Part shown: positions 33,034 to 41,741 of the stretch, piece by piece | Layout of the letters: each line of letters opens with the position of its first letter | How positions within the stretch are numbered: the first letter of the stretch is position 1 | Assembly (NCBI GenBank): GCA_000955875.1 | Contig: JYOE01000021.1 | Location: forward strand, 208,311 to 272,310 | DNA: 64,000 nt | DNA from: Terrabacter sp. 28 | Lineage (GTDB): Bacteria > Actinomycetota > Actinomycetes > Actinomycetales > Dermatophilaceae | Direction: 5' to 3' | Program-made: the position numbers and the translations under genes | Notes under the pieces: generated by a model | Database searches by the model: none | Told to the model about the DNA's origin: nothing | Seen by the model: only the letters and a program-made list of their open reading frames with translations

Positions 33034-33732
33034 TCAGTGTGCTTCGAGCACGAAGAAGATGAAGCAGATGAAGGCGGTCCGGTCGCCGAGGTCCGGCGGC
33101 AGCAGCTCACGGGGCGTGTCCGGCGAAAAGGGGGGCTCGCTGATCCGCGCGATGCGGAAGCCCGCCCCGGTGAACGCGTCGGACATGGCGTGCAGGGGCC
33201 GGTGCCAGTAGGTCAGCACGGCCTGCTGGTCGCCGAACGTGTACTCCTCGGAGTACTTCGTGACGGCGAAGTAGTCGGCCTCGGGCGCGCTCGACTCGAG
33301 AATGCGAGGGTGGTTGACCGACAGGAGGAGCCGCCCGCCCGGCTTGAGGATGCGGCGCAGCTCGGCGAGCGGCTCGGTCCAGTCCTCGAGGTAGTGCAGG
33401 ACGAGTGAGACGACGACGTCGTCGAACTCACCGTCGGCGTACGGGAGCGGCTCGCTGAGATCGGCCACCCGCAGCTCGGCGTCGTCCCCGAGTCGTTCGC
33501 GTGCCAGCTCGAGCATGGCGACGCTGGAGTCGAAGCCCGACACGTCGGCACCTCGTGCACGGAGGTCGTCGAAGAGTGGACCGGAACCGCACCCTGCGTC
33601 GAGCACCCGGCGACCGCGCACGTCGCCGGCGAGCTGGATCATCGCCGGTCGCGCGTAGTAGTTGTTGAAGAGGCCCGCCTCGTTCGCCGTCGCGTAGCTC
33701 CGGGCGAAGCTGTCGTAGTGGTCGGCCCTCAT
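33034..33732 (-). CDS. class I SAM-dependent methyltransferase
   Basis: This 232-residue protein has the Rossmann-like methyltransferase motifs: VLDAGCGSGPLFDDL (motif I, residues 43-57), GFDSSVAMLELARERL (motif II), LPYADGEFDDVVVSLVLHYLEDW and the post-motif LKPGGRLLLSVNHP. It is of the UbiE/Methyltransf_11 type acting on small molecules; the substrate is unknown. The ATG at 33732 has GGGGGA 5 bp upstream; an ATG four codons earlier lacks one. It is convergent with the ANTAR gene and lies 198 bp downstream of the aldo/keto reductase. Confidence 0.88.
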   Translation of the reverse strand: MRADHYDSFARSYATANEAGLFNNYYARPAMIQLAGDVRGRRVLDAGCGSGPLFDDLRARGADVSGFDSSVAMLELARERLGDDAELRVADLSEPLPYADGEFDDVVVSLVLHYLEDWTEPLAELRRILKPGGRLLLSVNHPRILESSAPEADYFAVTKYSEEYTFGDQQAVLTYWHRPLHAMSDAFTGAGFRIARISEPPFSPDTPRELLPPDLGDRTAFICFIFFVLEAH

Positions 33733-33930
33733 CCAGTCCCCCATTCGTCGTGACTCCGGCGCGCCCCGGCCGGGCGACCCGGGCAAGCCTCGCACGGCCC
33801 GAGCGGTCCCGCCTGCCCAAGCCGGCGGGAGGCAGCGGAAGTCGTCGGGCCGGCCCCACCGGGAGCTCGGCGCGTCGTAGCTCGTGACGTGGTAGCCCCA
33901 CGGGGGACGAACGGGTGGGGGCCACGCTCC

Positions 33931-34770
33931 TCACATCTCCTCGTGCGTGTCGGGGTCGCCCCCGAAGAGCCGACCGTCCTTGCGGCCCAGGGCCGAGATC
34001 GCGGCCATCTCGGCGTCGTCGAGCTCGAAGCCGAAGACGTCGAGGTTGGCCCGCTGCCGCTCGGGGTCTGCCGACTTGGGCAGCGGCAACGCACCGAGCT
34101 GCACCTGCCACCGCAGGATCGCCTGCGCCGGGGTGACGCCGTGCGCCTCTGCTGCGGCCGCGACGGGGTCGGCGCCGAACGGGGCGTTGCGCTTTCCCAG
34201 AGGACTCCAGCTCTCGGTGCGGATCCCGAGGCGGTCGTGCACGGCCCTCAGCTGCTCCTGCGAGAAGAGCGGGTGCAGCTCCACCTGGTTGACGACCGGC
34301 ACGACACCGGTGGCGTCGATGATCTCGGTGAGGTGCTTCTCGGTGAAGTTGCTGACGCCGACCGACCGCACGAGGCCCCGCTCGCGGCACTCGACGAGGG
34401 CGCGGTAGGCGTCGACGTAGAGGCCGACGCTCGGGTTGGGCCAGTGGATGAGGGCGACGTCGAGCTGGTCGATGCCGAGCCGCTCGAGCGTGCCCTCGAC
34501 CGAGGCGACGGCCTTGTCGAAGGCGTGGTCGCGCCCGGGCACCTTGCTCTGCACGACGAGGTCCTCGCGCGCGATCCCCGAGCGGCGGATCGCCTCGCCG
34601 ACCTCGGCCTCGTTGCCGTAGTTCACGGCCGTGTCGAGCAGCCGGTACCCGGCCTCGACGGCCGACACCATCGCGCGGATGCCGTCCTCGCCCGTGAGCG
34701 GGTAGGTGCCGAAGCCGATCGCCGGGATCGACGTGCCGTCGTTGAGGGTGTGCGTGGGAACCGTCGTCAT
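33931..34770 (-). CDS. aldo/keto reductase (2,5-diketogluconate-reductase-like)
   Basis: This 279-residue protein is an NADPH-dependent (alpha/beta)8 aldo/keto reductase. It shows GFGTYPLTGEDG, LLDTAVNYGNEAEVGEAI (catalytic Asp and Tyr), VVQSKVPGRDHA (catalytic Lys), ALIHWPNP (catalytic His), SVGVSNFTEKHL and the nucleotide-binding ALPLPKSADPERQRANLDVF. It matches the AKR5/DkgA-type group that reduces aldehydes or keto-sugars. It is divergent from the iron transporter operon, whose iron box lies 113 bp upstream of this start; co-regulation is possible but not shown. Confidence 0.9.
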   Translation of the reverse strand: MTTVPTHTLNDGTSIPAIGFGTYPLTGEDGIRAMVSAVEAGYRLLDTAVNYGNEAEVGEAIRRSGIAREDLVVQSKVPGRDHAFDKAVASVEGTLERLGIDQLDVALIHWPNPSVGLYVDAYRALVECRERGLVRSVGVSNFTEKHLTEIIDATGVVPVVNQVELHPLFSQEQLRAVHDRLGIRTESWSPLGKRNAPFGADPVAAAAEAHGVTPAQAILRWQVQLGALPLPKSADPERQRANLDVFGFELDDAEMAAISALGRKDGRLFGGDPDTHEEM

Positions 34771-34882
34771 GTCGCCAACCTACGGTGCTCGCCGCGGCCC
34801 TCGCGAGGGTCGTCCCACCCGGACGGGCCCGCTCGGCGCGTCTCACCGAACGGGCCGATTGGGACGATGACGGCTGATTGAA

Positions 34883-34901
34883 TAAGGTAAGGCGAACCTA
34901 A
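34883..34901 (+). promoter_or_regulatory. DtxR/IdeR iron box of the ferric transporter operon
   Basis: TAAGGTAAGGCGAACCTAA matches the 19-bp consensus TWAGGTWAGSCTWACCTWA at 18 positions. It is about 100 bp upstream of the substrate-binding-protein gene, so DtxR/IdeR with Fe(II) should repress the transporter when iron is sufficient. Confidence 0.9.
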
Positions 34902-35003
34902 GCGAACACGTCGGCCGTCGACGCGACCGACACCCCCGAGACCGGGCGTCCGTGTCGACGCCGCCCCGCGCGCCTTCGGTCTCGGCGACCCGATGGAGGA
35001 CCC

Positions 35004-36035
35004 GTGACCACCCGACGCACCGCTCTCGTCGCCGGACTGGGCGCCGCAGCCATGCTCGCCCTGTCCGCCTGCGGCAGCAGCCTCGAGGCGGGCGAGGAGC
35101 TCGACCCGGGCAAGCTGACGATCTACAGCGCCCAGCACGAGAACCTCACCGACGCATGGGCCAAGGCGTTCAAGGAGAAGACGGGCGTCGACGTACAGAT
35201 CCGCTACGGCGGCGACTCGGCCATGGCGGCCCAGCTCGTGCAGGAGGGCCAGCGCTCCCCCGCCGACGTCTTCCTCACCGAGAACTCCCCGGCCATGACC
35301 ACCGTGCAGAACGCGAACCTGCTGGCGCCGGTCACGCCTGCGACGCTGGGCCAGGTCGGCAAGGAGTACGCGCCGTCGACCGGCAAGTGGGTCGGCATCG
35401 CGGCCCGCTCGACCGTGCTCGTCTACAACCCCAGCAAGATCTCCGAAGCACAGCTGCCCACGTCGATCATGGACCTCCAGAAGCCGGAGTGGTCGGGCCG
35501 CTGGGGCGCGGCCGCGGGCGGCGCCGACTTCCAGGCGATCGTCTCGGCCATCGCCGCCCTCGAGGGCAAGGACAAGACGGCGGCCTGGCTCAAGGGGCTC
35601 AAGGACGGCGCCAAGATCTACAACAACAACATCGCCGTCATGAAGGCCGTCAACGCCGGCGAGGTGCCGGTCGGCATCATGTACCACTACTACTGGTACC
35701 GCGACCAGGCGCTCAGCAAGGACGGCAGCGGCAACACGAAACTGCACTACTTCAAGAACCAGGACCCCGGCGCCTTCGTCAGCCTCTCGGGCGGCGGCGT
35801 GCTCGCGTCGAGCAAGCACGCGGCCGACGCCCAGAAGTTCCTCGCCTTCGTCACGGGCAAGGAGGGGCAGGGCATCCTCGCGTCCAGCGACGCCAAGGAG
35901 TACGCCGTCGGCACGGGTGTCGAGTCCGACCCGGCCCTGCCCAAGCTCGCCTCGCTCGAGGCCCCGCCCGTCGACCCCTACACGCTCAACGGTCCCGAGG
36001 TCATCTCGATGATGACCGAGGCGGGCATCCTCTGA
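35004..36035 (+). CDS. ferric-iron ABC transporter substrate-binding lipoprotein (FbpA/FutA-like)
   Basis: This 343-residue lipoprotein has a signal sequence TRRTALVAGLGAAAMLALSAC with the lipidated C23. The mature part is a class D/FbpA-like binding protein: LTIYSAQHENLTDAWAKAF, VQIRYGGDSAMAAQL, then FLTENSPAM. The Tyr-rich segment GIMYHYYWYRDQ carries the tyrosines typical for direct Fe(III) coordination. The GTG start at 35004 has GGAGG upstream. It is first in a three-gene operon with a permease (1 bp later) and an ATPase, behind an iron box. Confidence 0.93.
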   Translation: MTTRRTALVAGLGAAAMLALSACGSSLEAGEELDPGKLTIYSAQHENLTDAWAKAFKEKTGVDVQIRYGGDSAMAAQLVQEGQRSPADVFLTENSPAMTTVQNANLLAPVTPATLGQVGKEYAPSTGKWVGIAARSTVLVYNPSKISEAQLPTSIMDLQKPEWSGRWGAAAGGADFQAIVSAIAALEGKDKTAAWLKGLKDGAKIYNNNIAVMKAVNAGEVPVGIMYHYYWYRDQALSKDGSGNTKLHYFKNQDPGAFVSLSGGGVLASSKHAADAQKFLAFVTGKEGQGILASSDAKEYAVGTGVESDPALPKLASLEAPPVDPYTLNGPEVISMMTEAGIL

Positions 36036-36036
36036 C

Positions 36037-37617
36037 GTGAGTGCCCCCGTGCTCGGACGCAGCTCCACCCGCCGGCCCGGTCGCCACTGGCGACCGGGCT
36101 CCGTGGCGTCCCGGCTCGTGGCCGGGCTGGTCGCGCTCGTCTGCTGCACGCCGCTCGTCGTCATCGTCACCAAGGCCCTCGCCGTCGGCCCCGAGAAGGC
36201 GGCCCAGCTGCTGTGGCGCCCGCGGGTGGGTGAGCTCCTCGGCAACACGCTGTCGCTTGTCGTGCTGACGGTGTCGATCACCGTCGTGCTCGGGGTGGCC
36301 GCGGCGTGGCTCGTCGAGCGCACCGACCTGCCGTTGGCGGGTCTGTGGCGGGTCGTGCTCGTGTGCCCGCTGGCGGTCCCGGCCTTCGTCAACGCGTACG
36401 CGTGGGTGTCGATCCGACCCGACCTCAACGGCCTGACGGGCGCGGTGCTCGTCACCTCTCTCTCGTACTTCCCTTTCGTCTTCCTCCCCGTCGCTGCGGT
36501 CCTGCGCGGGCTCGACCGCAGCCTCGAGGACACGGCCCGCTCTCTCGGCCTCGGCCCGTGGCGGGCGTTCCTGCGCGCGACGCTGCCGCAGCTGCGCCCG
36601 GCCCTCATGGGCGGCGCCCTGCTCGTCGCCCTGCACCTGCTCGCCGAGTTCGGGGTGCTCGCGCTCGTGCGCTTCCCGACGTTCACGACGGCGATCCTCG
36701 ACCAGTACCAGGTGGCCTTCGACGACGCGGCGGGCAGCGTGCTGGCCTCGGCGCTGCTGGCCCTCTGCCTCGCCTTCCTCACCATCGACCTCGTGAGCCG
36801 CGGGCGCGCCCGGCACGCGCGACTCGGCCGCGGCACCCCGCAGCGACCCACGCCGGTTCGCCTCGGCCGCCTGACGCCGGTGGCCCTCGGCGGCATCGGG
36901 CTGCTGGTGCTGCTCGCCATCGTGGTGCCGGTCGGCAGCATCGGTCGGTGGCTCGTCATGGGCGCCGACTCCCTGTCGGCCGGCGACCTGCTCGGCCCGG
37001 TGTGGAGCAGCCTGCGTCTCGCAGCCACCGCCGCGGTGCTGACGACCGTGGCCGCCTTCCCGGTCGCGTGGCTCGTCGTGCGGGCGACCGACCGCTTCGA
37101 CCGGTGGGTCGCGGTGGCCGTCGAACGCTCCACCTACCTCGCCTCGTCACTGCCCGGTGTCGTCGTCGCGCTCGCCCTCGTCGGGCTGGCCGTGCGCTAC
37201 CTGCCGTCCGTCTACCAGACGTCGGCGCTGCTCGTCCTGGCGTATGCCGTCCTCTTCGTCCCGCGCGCCATGGTCTCGATCCGCGCGGCCCTCGCCCACC
37301 TGCCGCCCGAGCTGGGCGACGCGGCGCGGGCCCTCGGTGACAACCCGGTTCGCGCGTTCCTGCGGGTCCAGCTGCCGCTCGTGCTGCGCGGCACGCTGGC
37401 CGGTTTCGCCCTCGTCTTCATCGCGGTCTCCACGGAGCTGACCGCGACGCTGCTGCTCGCCCCCACGGGCACGCGCACCCTGGCCACGGCCTTCTGGGCC
37501 GCGAGCGAGTCGCTCGACTACGCTGCCGCTGCTCCGTACGCCGCCGCCCTCGTCATCCTGTCGGCGCCGGTGACCTACCTGCTCATGCGACGAACGGAGG
37601 AGGTGACCGCGACGTGA
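36037..37617 (+). CDS. ferric-iron ABC transporter permease (FbpB-like, duplicated)
   Basis: This 526-residue membrane protein contains two tandem BPD-type permease domains, about 12 helices in all, as in FbpB/SfuB. The EAA loops are visible as EDTARSLGLGPWRAFLRATLPQLRP in the first half and GDAARALGDNPVRAFLRVQLPLV in the second. A positively charged linker (SRGRARHARLGRGTPQRP) joins them. The GTG start lies 1 bp after the binding-protein stop, and its end overlaps the ATPase start by 4 bp. It moves ferric iron delivered by the lipoprotein across the membrane. Confidence 0.93.
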   Translation: MSAPVLGRSSTRRPGRHWRPGSVASRLVAGLVALVCCTPLVVIVTKALAVGPEKAAQLLWRPRVGELLGNTLSLVVLTVSITVVLGVAAAWLVERTDLPLAGLWRVVLVCPLAVPAFVNAYAWVSIRPDLNGLTGAVLVTSLSYFPFVFLPVAAVLRGLDRSLEDTARSLGLGPWRAFLRATLPQLRPALMGGALLVALHLLAEFGVLALVRFPTFTTAILDQYQVAFDDAAGSVLASALLALCLAFLTIDLVSRGRARHARLGRGTPQRPTPVRLGRLTPVALGGIGLLVLLAIVVPVGSIGRWLVMGADSLSAGDLLGPVWSSLRLAATAAVLTTVAAFPVAWLVVRATDRFDRWVAVAVERSTYLASSLPGVVVALALVGLAVRYLPSVYQTSALLVLAYAVLFVPRAMVSIRAALAHLPPELGDAARALGDNPVRAFLRVQLPLVLRGTLAGFALVFIAVSTELTATLLLAPTGTRTLATAFWAASESLDYAAAAPYAAALVILSAPVTYLLMRRTEEVTAT

Positions 37618-38681
37618 GCGAGGTCCGCATCACCGATGTCACGGCATCCCACAACGGCCAGCCCGTGCTGCGGGGCATCGACCTGCACGTGCCCGAGGCC
37701 TCCACGACGGTCATCCTCGGCCCGTCGGGCTGCGGCAAGACGACGCTGCTGCGCGTCATCGCCGGCTTCCAGGCGCCCGACAGCGGTTCGGTCGCCCTCG
37801 GCGACGACGTCGTCGTCGGGCCGGGCCTGTGGCGGGCCCCCGAGCGACGCGGCGTGGGCTACGTCGCGCAGGAGGGCAACCTCTTCCCGCACCTCAGCGT
37901 CGGGGCCAACGTCGTCTACGGCCTCGACCGTGCGGCCCGTCGCGACACGGCGCGCCTGGGCGAGCTGCTGCGTCTCGTCGGGCTCGACGTGAGCCTCGCC
38001 GACCGCCGGCCCGACCAGCTCTCGGGTGGCCAGCAGCAGCGCGTCGCGCTCGCCCGTGCTCTCGCGCGCCGGCCCAAGGTGCTGCTGCTCGACGAGCCCT
38101 TCTCGTCGCTCGACGCGGCGCTGCGCACCTCGACGCGCGAGGCCGTCGCCGACGTGCTGCGCCGCCAAGGCGTCACGTCGATCCTCGTCACCCACGACCA
38201 GTCCGAGGCGCTGTCGATGGCCGACCAGGTCGCGATCATGCACGACGGGCGCTTCTCGCAGGTCGGCTCGCCGGCTGACGTCTACGACCGTCCCGCCGAC
38301 ACCCGGTCGGCCGGGTTCCTCGGCGACGCGGTGACGCTCGCCGGCCGGGCCGACGCCGGAACCGTGCGCCACGCGCTCGGGGTCGTCTCGGTGGAGCACG
38401 TGCCCGACGGACCCGTCGACGTGCTGCTGCGTCCCGAGCAGATCGCGCTCGTGGCCCAGGGCTCCGGCCGTCCCGCCACCGTGCTCTCGTCGACCTACTT
38501 CGGGCACGACGCCCTCATCGACCTCGACCTCGGCACCGAAGCGCGCGACGGCGACCCCGCCGGCCCACCCGCAATCGTGCGGGCCCGGGTGCGCGGGCAG
38601 GACGTGCCGCCGGCCGGCACCGTCGTCAGCCTCCAGCTGCTCGGCGAGCCGCTCGTCTTCCCGCACCCGACCAGCGCCTGA
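37614..38681 (+). CDS. ferric-iron ABC transporter ATPase (FbpC-like)
   Basis: This 355-residue ATPase has Walker A GPSGCGKT (36-43), the Q-loop near QEGNLFPHLS, signature LSGGQQQRVALARAL, Walker B VLLLDEPFSSLD and the switch His in VTHDQSEAL. A C-terminal TOBE-like regulatory domain (about 240-350, VDVLLRPEQIALV) is typical of the FbpC/PotA branch and may sense intracellular iron. The GTG start overlaps the permease stop (GTGA). A GC-rich hairpin 35 bp downstream probably ends the operon. Confidence 0.93.
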   Translation: MSEVRITDVTASHNGQPVLRGIDLHVPEASTTVILGPSGCGKTTLLRVIAGFQAPDSGSVALGDDVVVGPGLWRAPERRGVGYVAQEGNLFPHLSVGANVVYGLDRAARRDTARLGELLRLVGLDVSLADRRPDQLSGGQQQRVALARALARRPKVLLLDEPFSSLDAALRTSTREAVADVLRRQGVTSILVTHDQSEALSMADQVAIMHDGRFSQVGSPADVYDRPADTRSAGFLGDAVTLAGRADAGTVRHALGVVSVEHVPDGPVDVLLRPEQIALVAQGSGRPATVLSSTYFGHDALIDLDLGTEARDGDPAGPPAIVRARVRGQDVPPAGTVVSLQLLGEPLVFPHPTSA

Positions 38682-38716
38682 GAGCGGTCCCGTCCGGCCG
38701 TCCGGCCGGGAGCAGA

Positions 38717-38743
38717 CCCGACGGCGCGGGCGCCCCCGTCGGG
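38717..38743 (+). terminator. candidate terminator of the iron transporter operon
   Basis: CCCGACGG (38717-38724) and CCGTCGGG (38736-38743) form an 8-bp stem over an 11-base GC loop. Further inverted GC repeats flank it. It lies between the ATPase stop and the convergent DoxX stop. Confidence 0.6.
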
Positions 38744-38797
38744 ACGGGCGAATGCCGTCCGGCCCGACGGGGCGCGCTCGACCACCTGCTCGGCGGC

Positions 38798-39244
38798 CTA
38801 CGAGCGGCGCAGCGGCCAGAGGGTGGGCCGCGGGTCGAAGCGCGTGGCGAGGCGCTGCAGGGCGACCGCTGCCAGCAGCAGCCCGAAGTCGCGCAGGGCG
38901 ACGTCGTAGAAGCCCGGGACGAGCAGCAGGTTGACGATGATGCCGGCGAGCCAGGCCGCGACCACGACAGCACCGAGGCGCGGGTGCAGGAACACGACGA
39001 TCCCCGCGACGACCTCGATGACGCCGACGGCATACATGGCCTGGTGCGGCGTGACGGGCAGAGGGTCCGACAGCACGGGCGCGAGGTAGCGGTCCCACTG
39101 CACCAGCAGGTTCGTGAACTTGTCGAGGCCGAACACGATCGGTGCGACCGTGAAGGCGGCGCGCAGCACGGCGTACGCCTGGTACGTCGCGTCGCTGCGC
39201 GCGTGGGATGTCGGGGCCCCTGTGGGGCTGAGGGTCGTGGCCAT
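38798..39244 (-). CDS. DoxX-like four-helix membrane protein
   Basis: This 148-residue protein has four hydrophobic helices after a 20-residue polar start. The segment AYAVLRAAFTVAPIVFGLDKFTNLL is the typical DoxX/DUF first helix, followed by AMYAVGVIEVVAGIVVFLHP and two C-terminal helices. DoxX relatives act in quinone-linked or thiol redox at the membrane. The ATG at 39244 has TGGAGG 7-8 bp upstream. Its promoter, GGTAAGAC-N18-CCAAC on the minus strand, is identical to the one driving the divergent sigma-factor operon, so it is a predicted direct target of that sigma factor. Confidence 0.85.
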   Translation of the reverse strand: MATTLSPTGAPTSHARSDATYQAYAVLRAAFTVAPIVFGLDKFTNLLVQWDRYLAPVLSDPLPVTPHQAMYAVGVIEVVAGIVVFLHPRLGAVVVAAWLAGIIVNLLLVPGFYDVALRDFGLLLAAVALQRLATRFDPRPTLWPLRRS

Positions 39245-39330
39245 GCTGACCTCCAGGGTCGGTCTCCAGGTCGTCCTCCCGTGGCGGCAGCCCGTGACGC
39301 GGGCAGGCAGTGGTGGGAGGCTTGCACCGT

Positions 39331-39361
39331 GTTGGCGGCACGGACGGGCACGCGTCTTACC
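39331..39361 (-). promoter_or_regulatory. ECF-type promoter for doxX
   Basis: On the minus strand GGTAAGAC (39354-39361) is followed after 18 bp by CCAAC (39331-39335). The same element and spacing occur on the plus strand at 39410-39440. The doxX ATG is about 85 bp downstream of the -10 element. Confidence 0.7.
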
Positions 39362-39409
39362 GGCGGGAGCAGACGCTCCGACCGTGGCCACGCCCTGCCG
39401 CGCGGGCCG

Positions 39410-39440
39410 GGTAAGACCGTGACGGCTGCCTGCGGCCAAC
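39410..39440 (+). promoter_or_regulatory. ECF-type promoter for the sigma operon
   Basis: GGTAAGAC (39410-39417), 18 bp, then CCAAC (39436-39440). Only five bases separate it from the ATG at 39446, so the operon mRNA is probably leaderless. Identity with the divergent doxX promoter points to autoregulation by the encoded sigma factor. Confidence 0.7.
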
Positions 39441-39445
39441 GAGGC

Positions 39446-39685
39446 ATGACCATCCAGCAGACCAGCCACAGGGCGCCGTGCCTCTCGCCCGGCCCGCCGC
39501 TCGACGTCGTCGCGTGGCGCGTGTGCCGGCTGCGCGAGGCCGGCTTCCCGGCCGCTCTCGCGGAGGCGCTGGCGCGCCAGCGGGTCGACCTGCACGCGCT
39601 GCTCCAGCTCGTCGACGCCGGCTGCCCGCCCGAGCTCGCCGCCCGCATCCTCGCCCCCGCCGACGACCCCCGGGGGTCCCGGTGA
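39446..39685 (+). CDS. small protein at the head of the sigma-factor operon
   Basis: This 79-residue protein was not identified with a known family. It is helical, with PLDVVAWRVCRLREAGFPAALAEALARQRVDLHALLQLVDAGCPPELAARILAP as its conserved-looking core and three Cys residues. It begins directly after the predicted promoter and ends with a GTGA overlap with the sigma-factor start, so the two are coupled. It may act as a co-regulator of the sigma factor; this is inferred from position alone. Confidence 0.7.
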   Translation: MTIQQTSHRAPCLSPGPPLDVVAWRVCRLREAGFPAALAEALARQRVDLHALLQLVDAGCPPELAARILAPADDPRGSR

Positions 39686-40395
39686 CCGCCCTGAGCCGGG
39701 ACGACCTCCCCCCACCCGGTGGCGGACCGGGCACGACGACCCGCCCGGTCCCCCCGGGCGGGCTCGCCGGGTCGGCACGCACCGAACCCGTCGACTGGGT
39801 CGTGGCGCTCTCGACACCCGGCCCGGAGCAGCAGCACGCACTGCGGCTGCTGCACCAGCTCATGGTGCGGGCGGCCGCCCACCAGGTCTGGCGCCTGCGT
39901 CACGCCCTGCCGGACGACTCCCCAGCCGCGGTCGAGGTCGTCGTGCAGCAGGCCGCCGACGAGGCCATGACCGCCCTGCTCGGCAAGCTGCACAGCTTCG
40001 AGGGCCGCAGCCGGTTCACCACGTGGGCCTTCAAGTTCGCGATCCTGCAGGCCTCGTCCGACGTGCGACGCCTCCAGTGGCGGCGCCGCGAGGTGGAGCT
40101 GCGCGACCTCGACCTCGGCACGATTGCCGCCTCCGACCACGACGACGCCGAGCACTCCGCCGAGGCTGCCGACCTCGCGAGCGCGCTCGCCCGCGCGATG
40201 AGCACCGCGCTGACGCCCTACCAGCGCCGCATCGCGGTGGCCCTGCTCGTCGACGAGGTGCCCATCGACGTGCTGGCCGAGCGGCTCGGCACCAACCGGG
40301 GCGCCCTCTACAAGACCCTGCACGAGGCCCGCCGCCGGCTCCGCGCCGAGCTCACGGAGCGGGGCTACCTCTCCCCCACCGGAGGCGCCCGATGA
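39682..40395 (+). CDS. ECF-type RNA polymerase sigma factor
   Basis: This 237-residue protein has a sigma-2 region (residues about 55-132, with the -10 reading helix FEGRSRFTTWAFKFAILQASSDVRR) and a sigma-4 region (about 178-222, LTPYQRRIAVALLVDEVPIDVLAERLGTNRGALYKTLHEARRRLR). Between them lies an acidic linker. The N-terminal 45 residues are Pro/Gly-rich and extra to the usual ECF core. The GTG start overlaps the upstream small gene, and its stop overlaps the zinc anti-sigma gene (ATGA). It should recognise the paired GGTAAGAC-N18-CCAAC promoters upstream. Confidence 0.88.
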   Translation: MTALSRDDLPPPGGGPGTTTRPVPPGGLAGSARTEPVDWVVALSTPGPEQQHALRLLHQLMVRAAAHQVWRLRHALPDDSPAAVEVVVQQAADEAMTALLGKLHSFEGRSRFTTWAFKFAILQASSDVRRLQWRRREVELRDLDLGTIAASDHDDAEHSAEAADLASALARAMSTALTPYQRRIAVALLVDEVPIDVLAERLGTNRGALYKTLHEARRRLRAELTERGYLSPTGGAR

Positions 40396-40631
40396 CCACC
40401 CCCCGACCCCGTTCGCCGCTGCCACCCCGTGCCGTCGACGCGCTGCTGGTCGACACGACGCCCTGGCTGTCGTGCGACGAGTGCTTCGAGCGCATGGACG
40501 TCCACGTCGAGGCGGTCCTCGCCGACCCGCACCACCACGACGCCGCGATGGAGCACCACCTGCTCGGCTGCGCGGCCTGCGCCGACGAGGCGCGCTCCCT
40601 GCTCGACCTGCTGCGCTCAGGCACCGCCTGA
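40392..40631 (+). CDS. zinc-finger anti-sigma factor (ZAS-type, soluble)
   Basis: This 79-residue protein contains the ZAS signature H-x3-C-x2-C in HHLLGCAACADEA, together with an earlier SCDECFERMDVHVEAVLAD segment that supplies further His/Cys ligands. Such small zinc proteins clamp the cognate sigma factor and release it on thiol oxidation. There is no membrane segment. The ATGA overlap with the sigma gene indicates one-to-one synthesis. With DoxX as predicted target, a disulfide or oxidant response is plausible. Confidence 0.85.
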   Translation: MTTPRPRSPLPPRAVDALLVDTTPWLSCDECFERMDVHVEAVLADPHHHDAAMEHHLLGCAACADEARSLLDLLRSGTA

Positions 40632-40739
40632 GACTCGAGCCGTATGCCGCCGCGCGCGCCCGTACGTCCCGGCGGGACGGCATACGGCCGGGGACGCGTG
40701 GTCCGGTCGGCCCGCAGTCGGTCGGCGGTCAGCCTGCGG

Positions 40740-41741
40740 TCAGTCCTCCGTCAGGCCGACGGGCCCCGGGCCCCCGTGGACGAGCCACCGCAGCTCGCTG
40801 CGGTGCTGCAGCCCGAGCTTGCCCAGCGCCGACGAGATGTGCGTCTTGACCGTGGCGGTGCCGATGTCGAGGGCGCGGGCGATGCCGGCGTTGCCGGGGT
40901 CTCCGGTGCGGCTCGTCACGAGGGCGACGACGTCGCGCTCGCGCGGTGAGAGACCCTCGAGCGGGTCGGGGCGTGCCTCGCCGGGGCCGTCGACGGAGGC
41001 GTGCTGGCCCACCCGCGTGATGATGGCGGCCTGCACCTCGAAGCAGCGCCGGCTCAGCGCTGCGAGCCGCTCGTCGAGCGTGCCGTCCGCCGTCAGTGCG
41101 TCGAGCTCGTCGCGCAGCTCGTCGATCTCGGTGGCCATCCCGGTCAGCGCCGACGACGTGCGGTTGACCGCCAGGAGGGCGCCGGCCCGGCCGTCGTCCT
41201 CCAGCTCGGGGTAGACGAGGCTGAGGTCGAGGCGGCGTCCGGGATCGGCGGCCTGCACCCGGTCGAGCACGACACCCGCGAGCCACGTCATCGCGGTGAC
41301 CACCTCGTCGGTGAAAACCGAGGGCGTGTCGCTCAGGGCGCCGATGATGCCGACGAGCCCGTCCTCGCCGATCATCGGGACGATCGCGGCATCCGCCGAG
41401 AGCTCGTCGTCGCCGAACCGCACGCCACGGTTGAGCAGCGCCCCGTCGTCGTCGCGGTAGCGGTACGGCTTGTGCGACGCCGCGATCCAGGCGACCACCC
41501 CACCCGGGCCGTAGGTCAGGCTGCCCGTCTCGAGGTAGTGACCGTTGCTGAACAGGTAGGGGTAGGAGATGCGTCGGTCGCGGTCCTTGACGAGGGCGAT
41601 GTAGAAGTCGTCCACGGGTGCGATCGCCGACACCGCGGCCCGGCACGCGTCGTAGACGCCGAAGACGTCGCCGCGCCCCACCTCGTGCATCTTCTGGTCG
41701 GCGTGGCGCAGGGCGCGCACTACGGGGTCGCTGAGCGGCAC
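40740..41741 (-). CDS. GAF-like sensor with LuxR-type DNA-binding domain
   Basis: This 333-residue one-component regulator begins with a GAF-like sensory domain (residues about 10-160: GVYDACRAAVSAIAPVDDFYIALVKDRD, ISYPYLF, then IVPMIGEDGLVGIIGALS). A helical linker (about 185-230) leads to a C-terminal LuxR helix-turn-helix (LSPRERDVVALV, AGIARALDIGTATVKTHISSALGKLG). The ligand is unknown. It is convergent with the sigma/anti-sigma operon and has a 376-bp upstream gap, so it may regulate itself or a distant target. Confidence 0.85.
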   Translation of the reverse strand: MPLSDPVVRALRHADQKMHEVGRGDVFGVYDACRAAVSAIAPVDDFYIALVKDRDRRISYPYLFSNGHYLETGSLTYGPGGVVAWIAASHKPYRYRDDDGALLNRGVRFGDDELSADAAIVPMIGEDGLVGIIGALSDTPSVFTDEVVTAMTWLAGVVLDRVQAADPGRRLDLSLVYPELEDDGRAGALLAVNRTSSALTGMATEIDELRDELDALTADGTLDERLAALSRRCFEVQAAIITRVGQHASVDGPGEARPDPLEGLSPRERDVVALVTSRTGDPGNAGIARALDIGTATVKTHISSALGKLGLQHRSELRWLVHGGPGPVGLTED

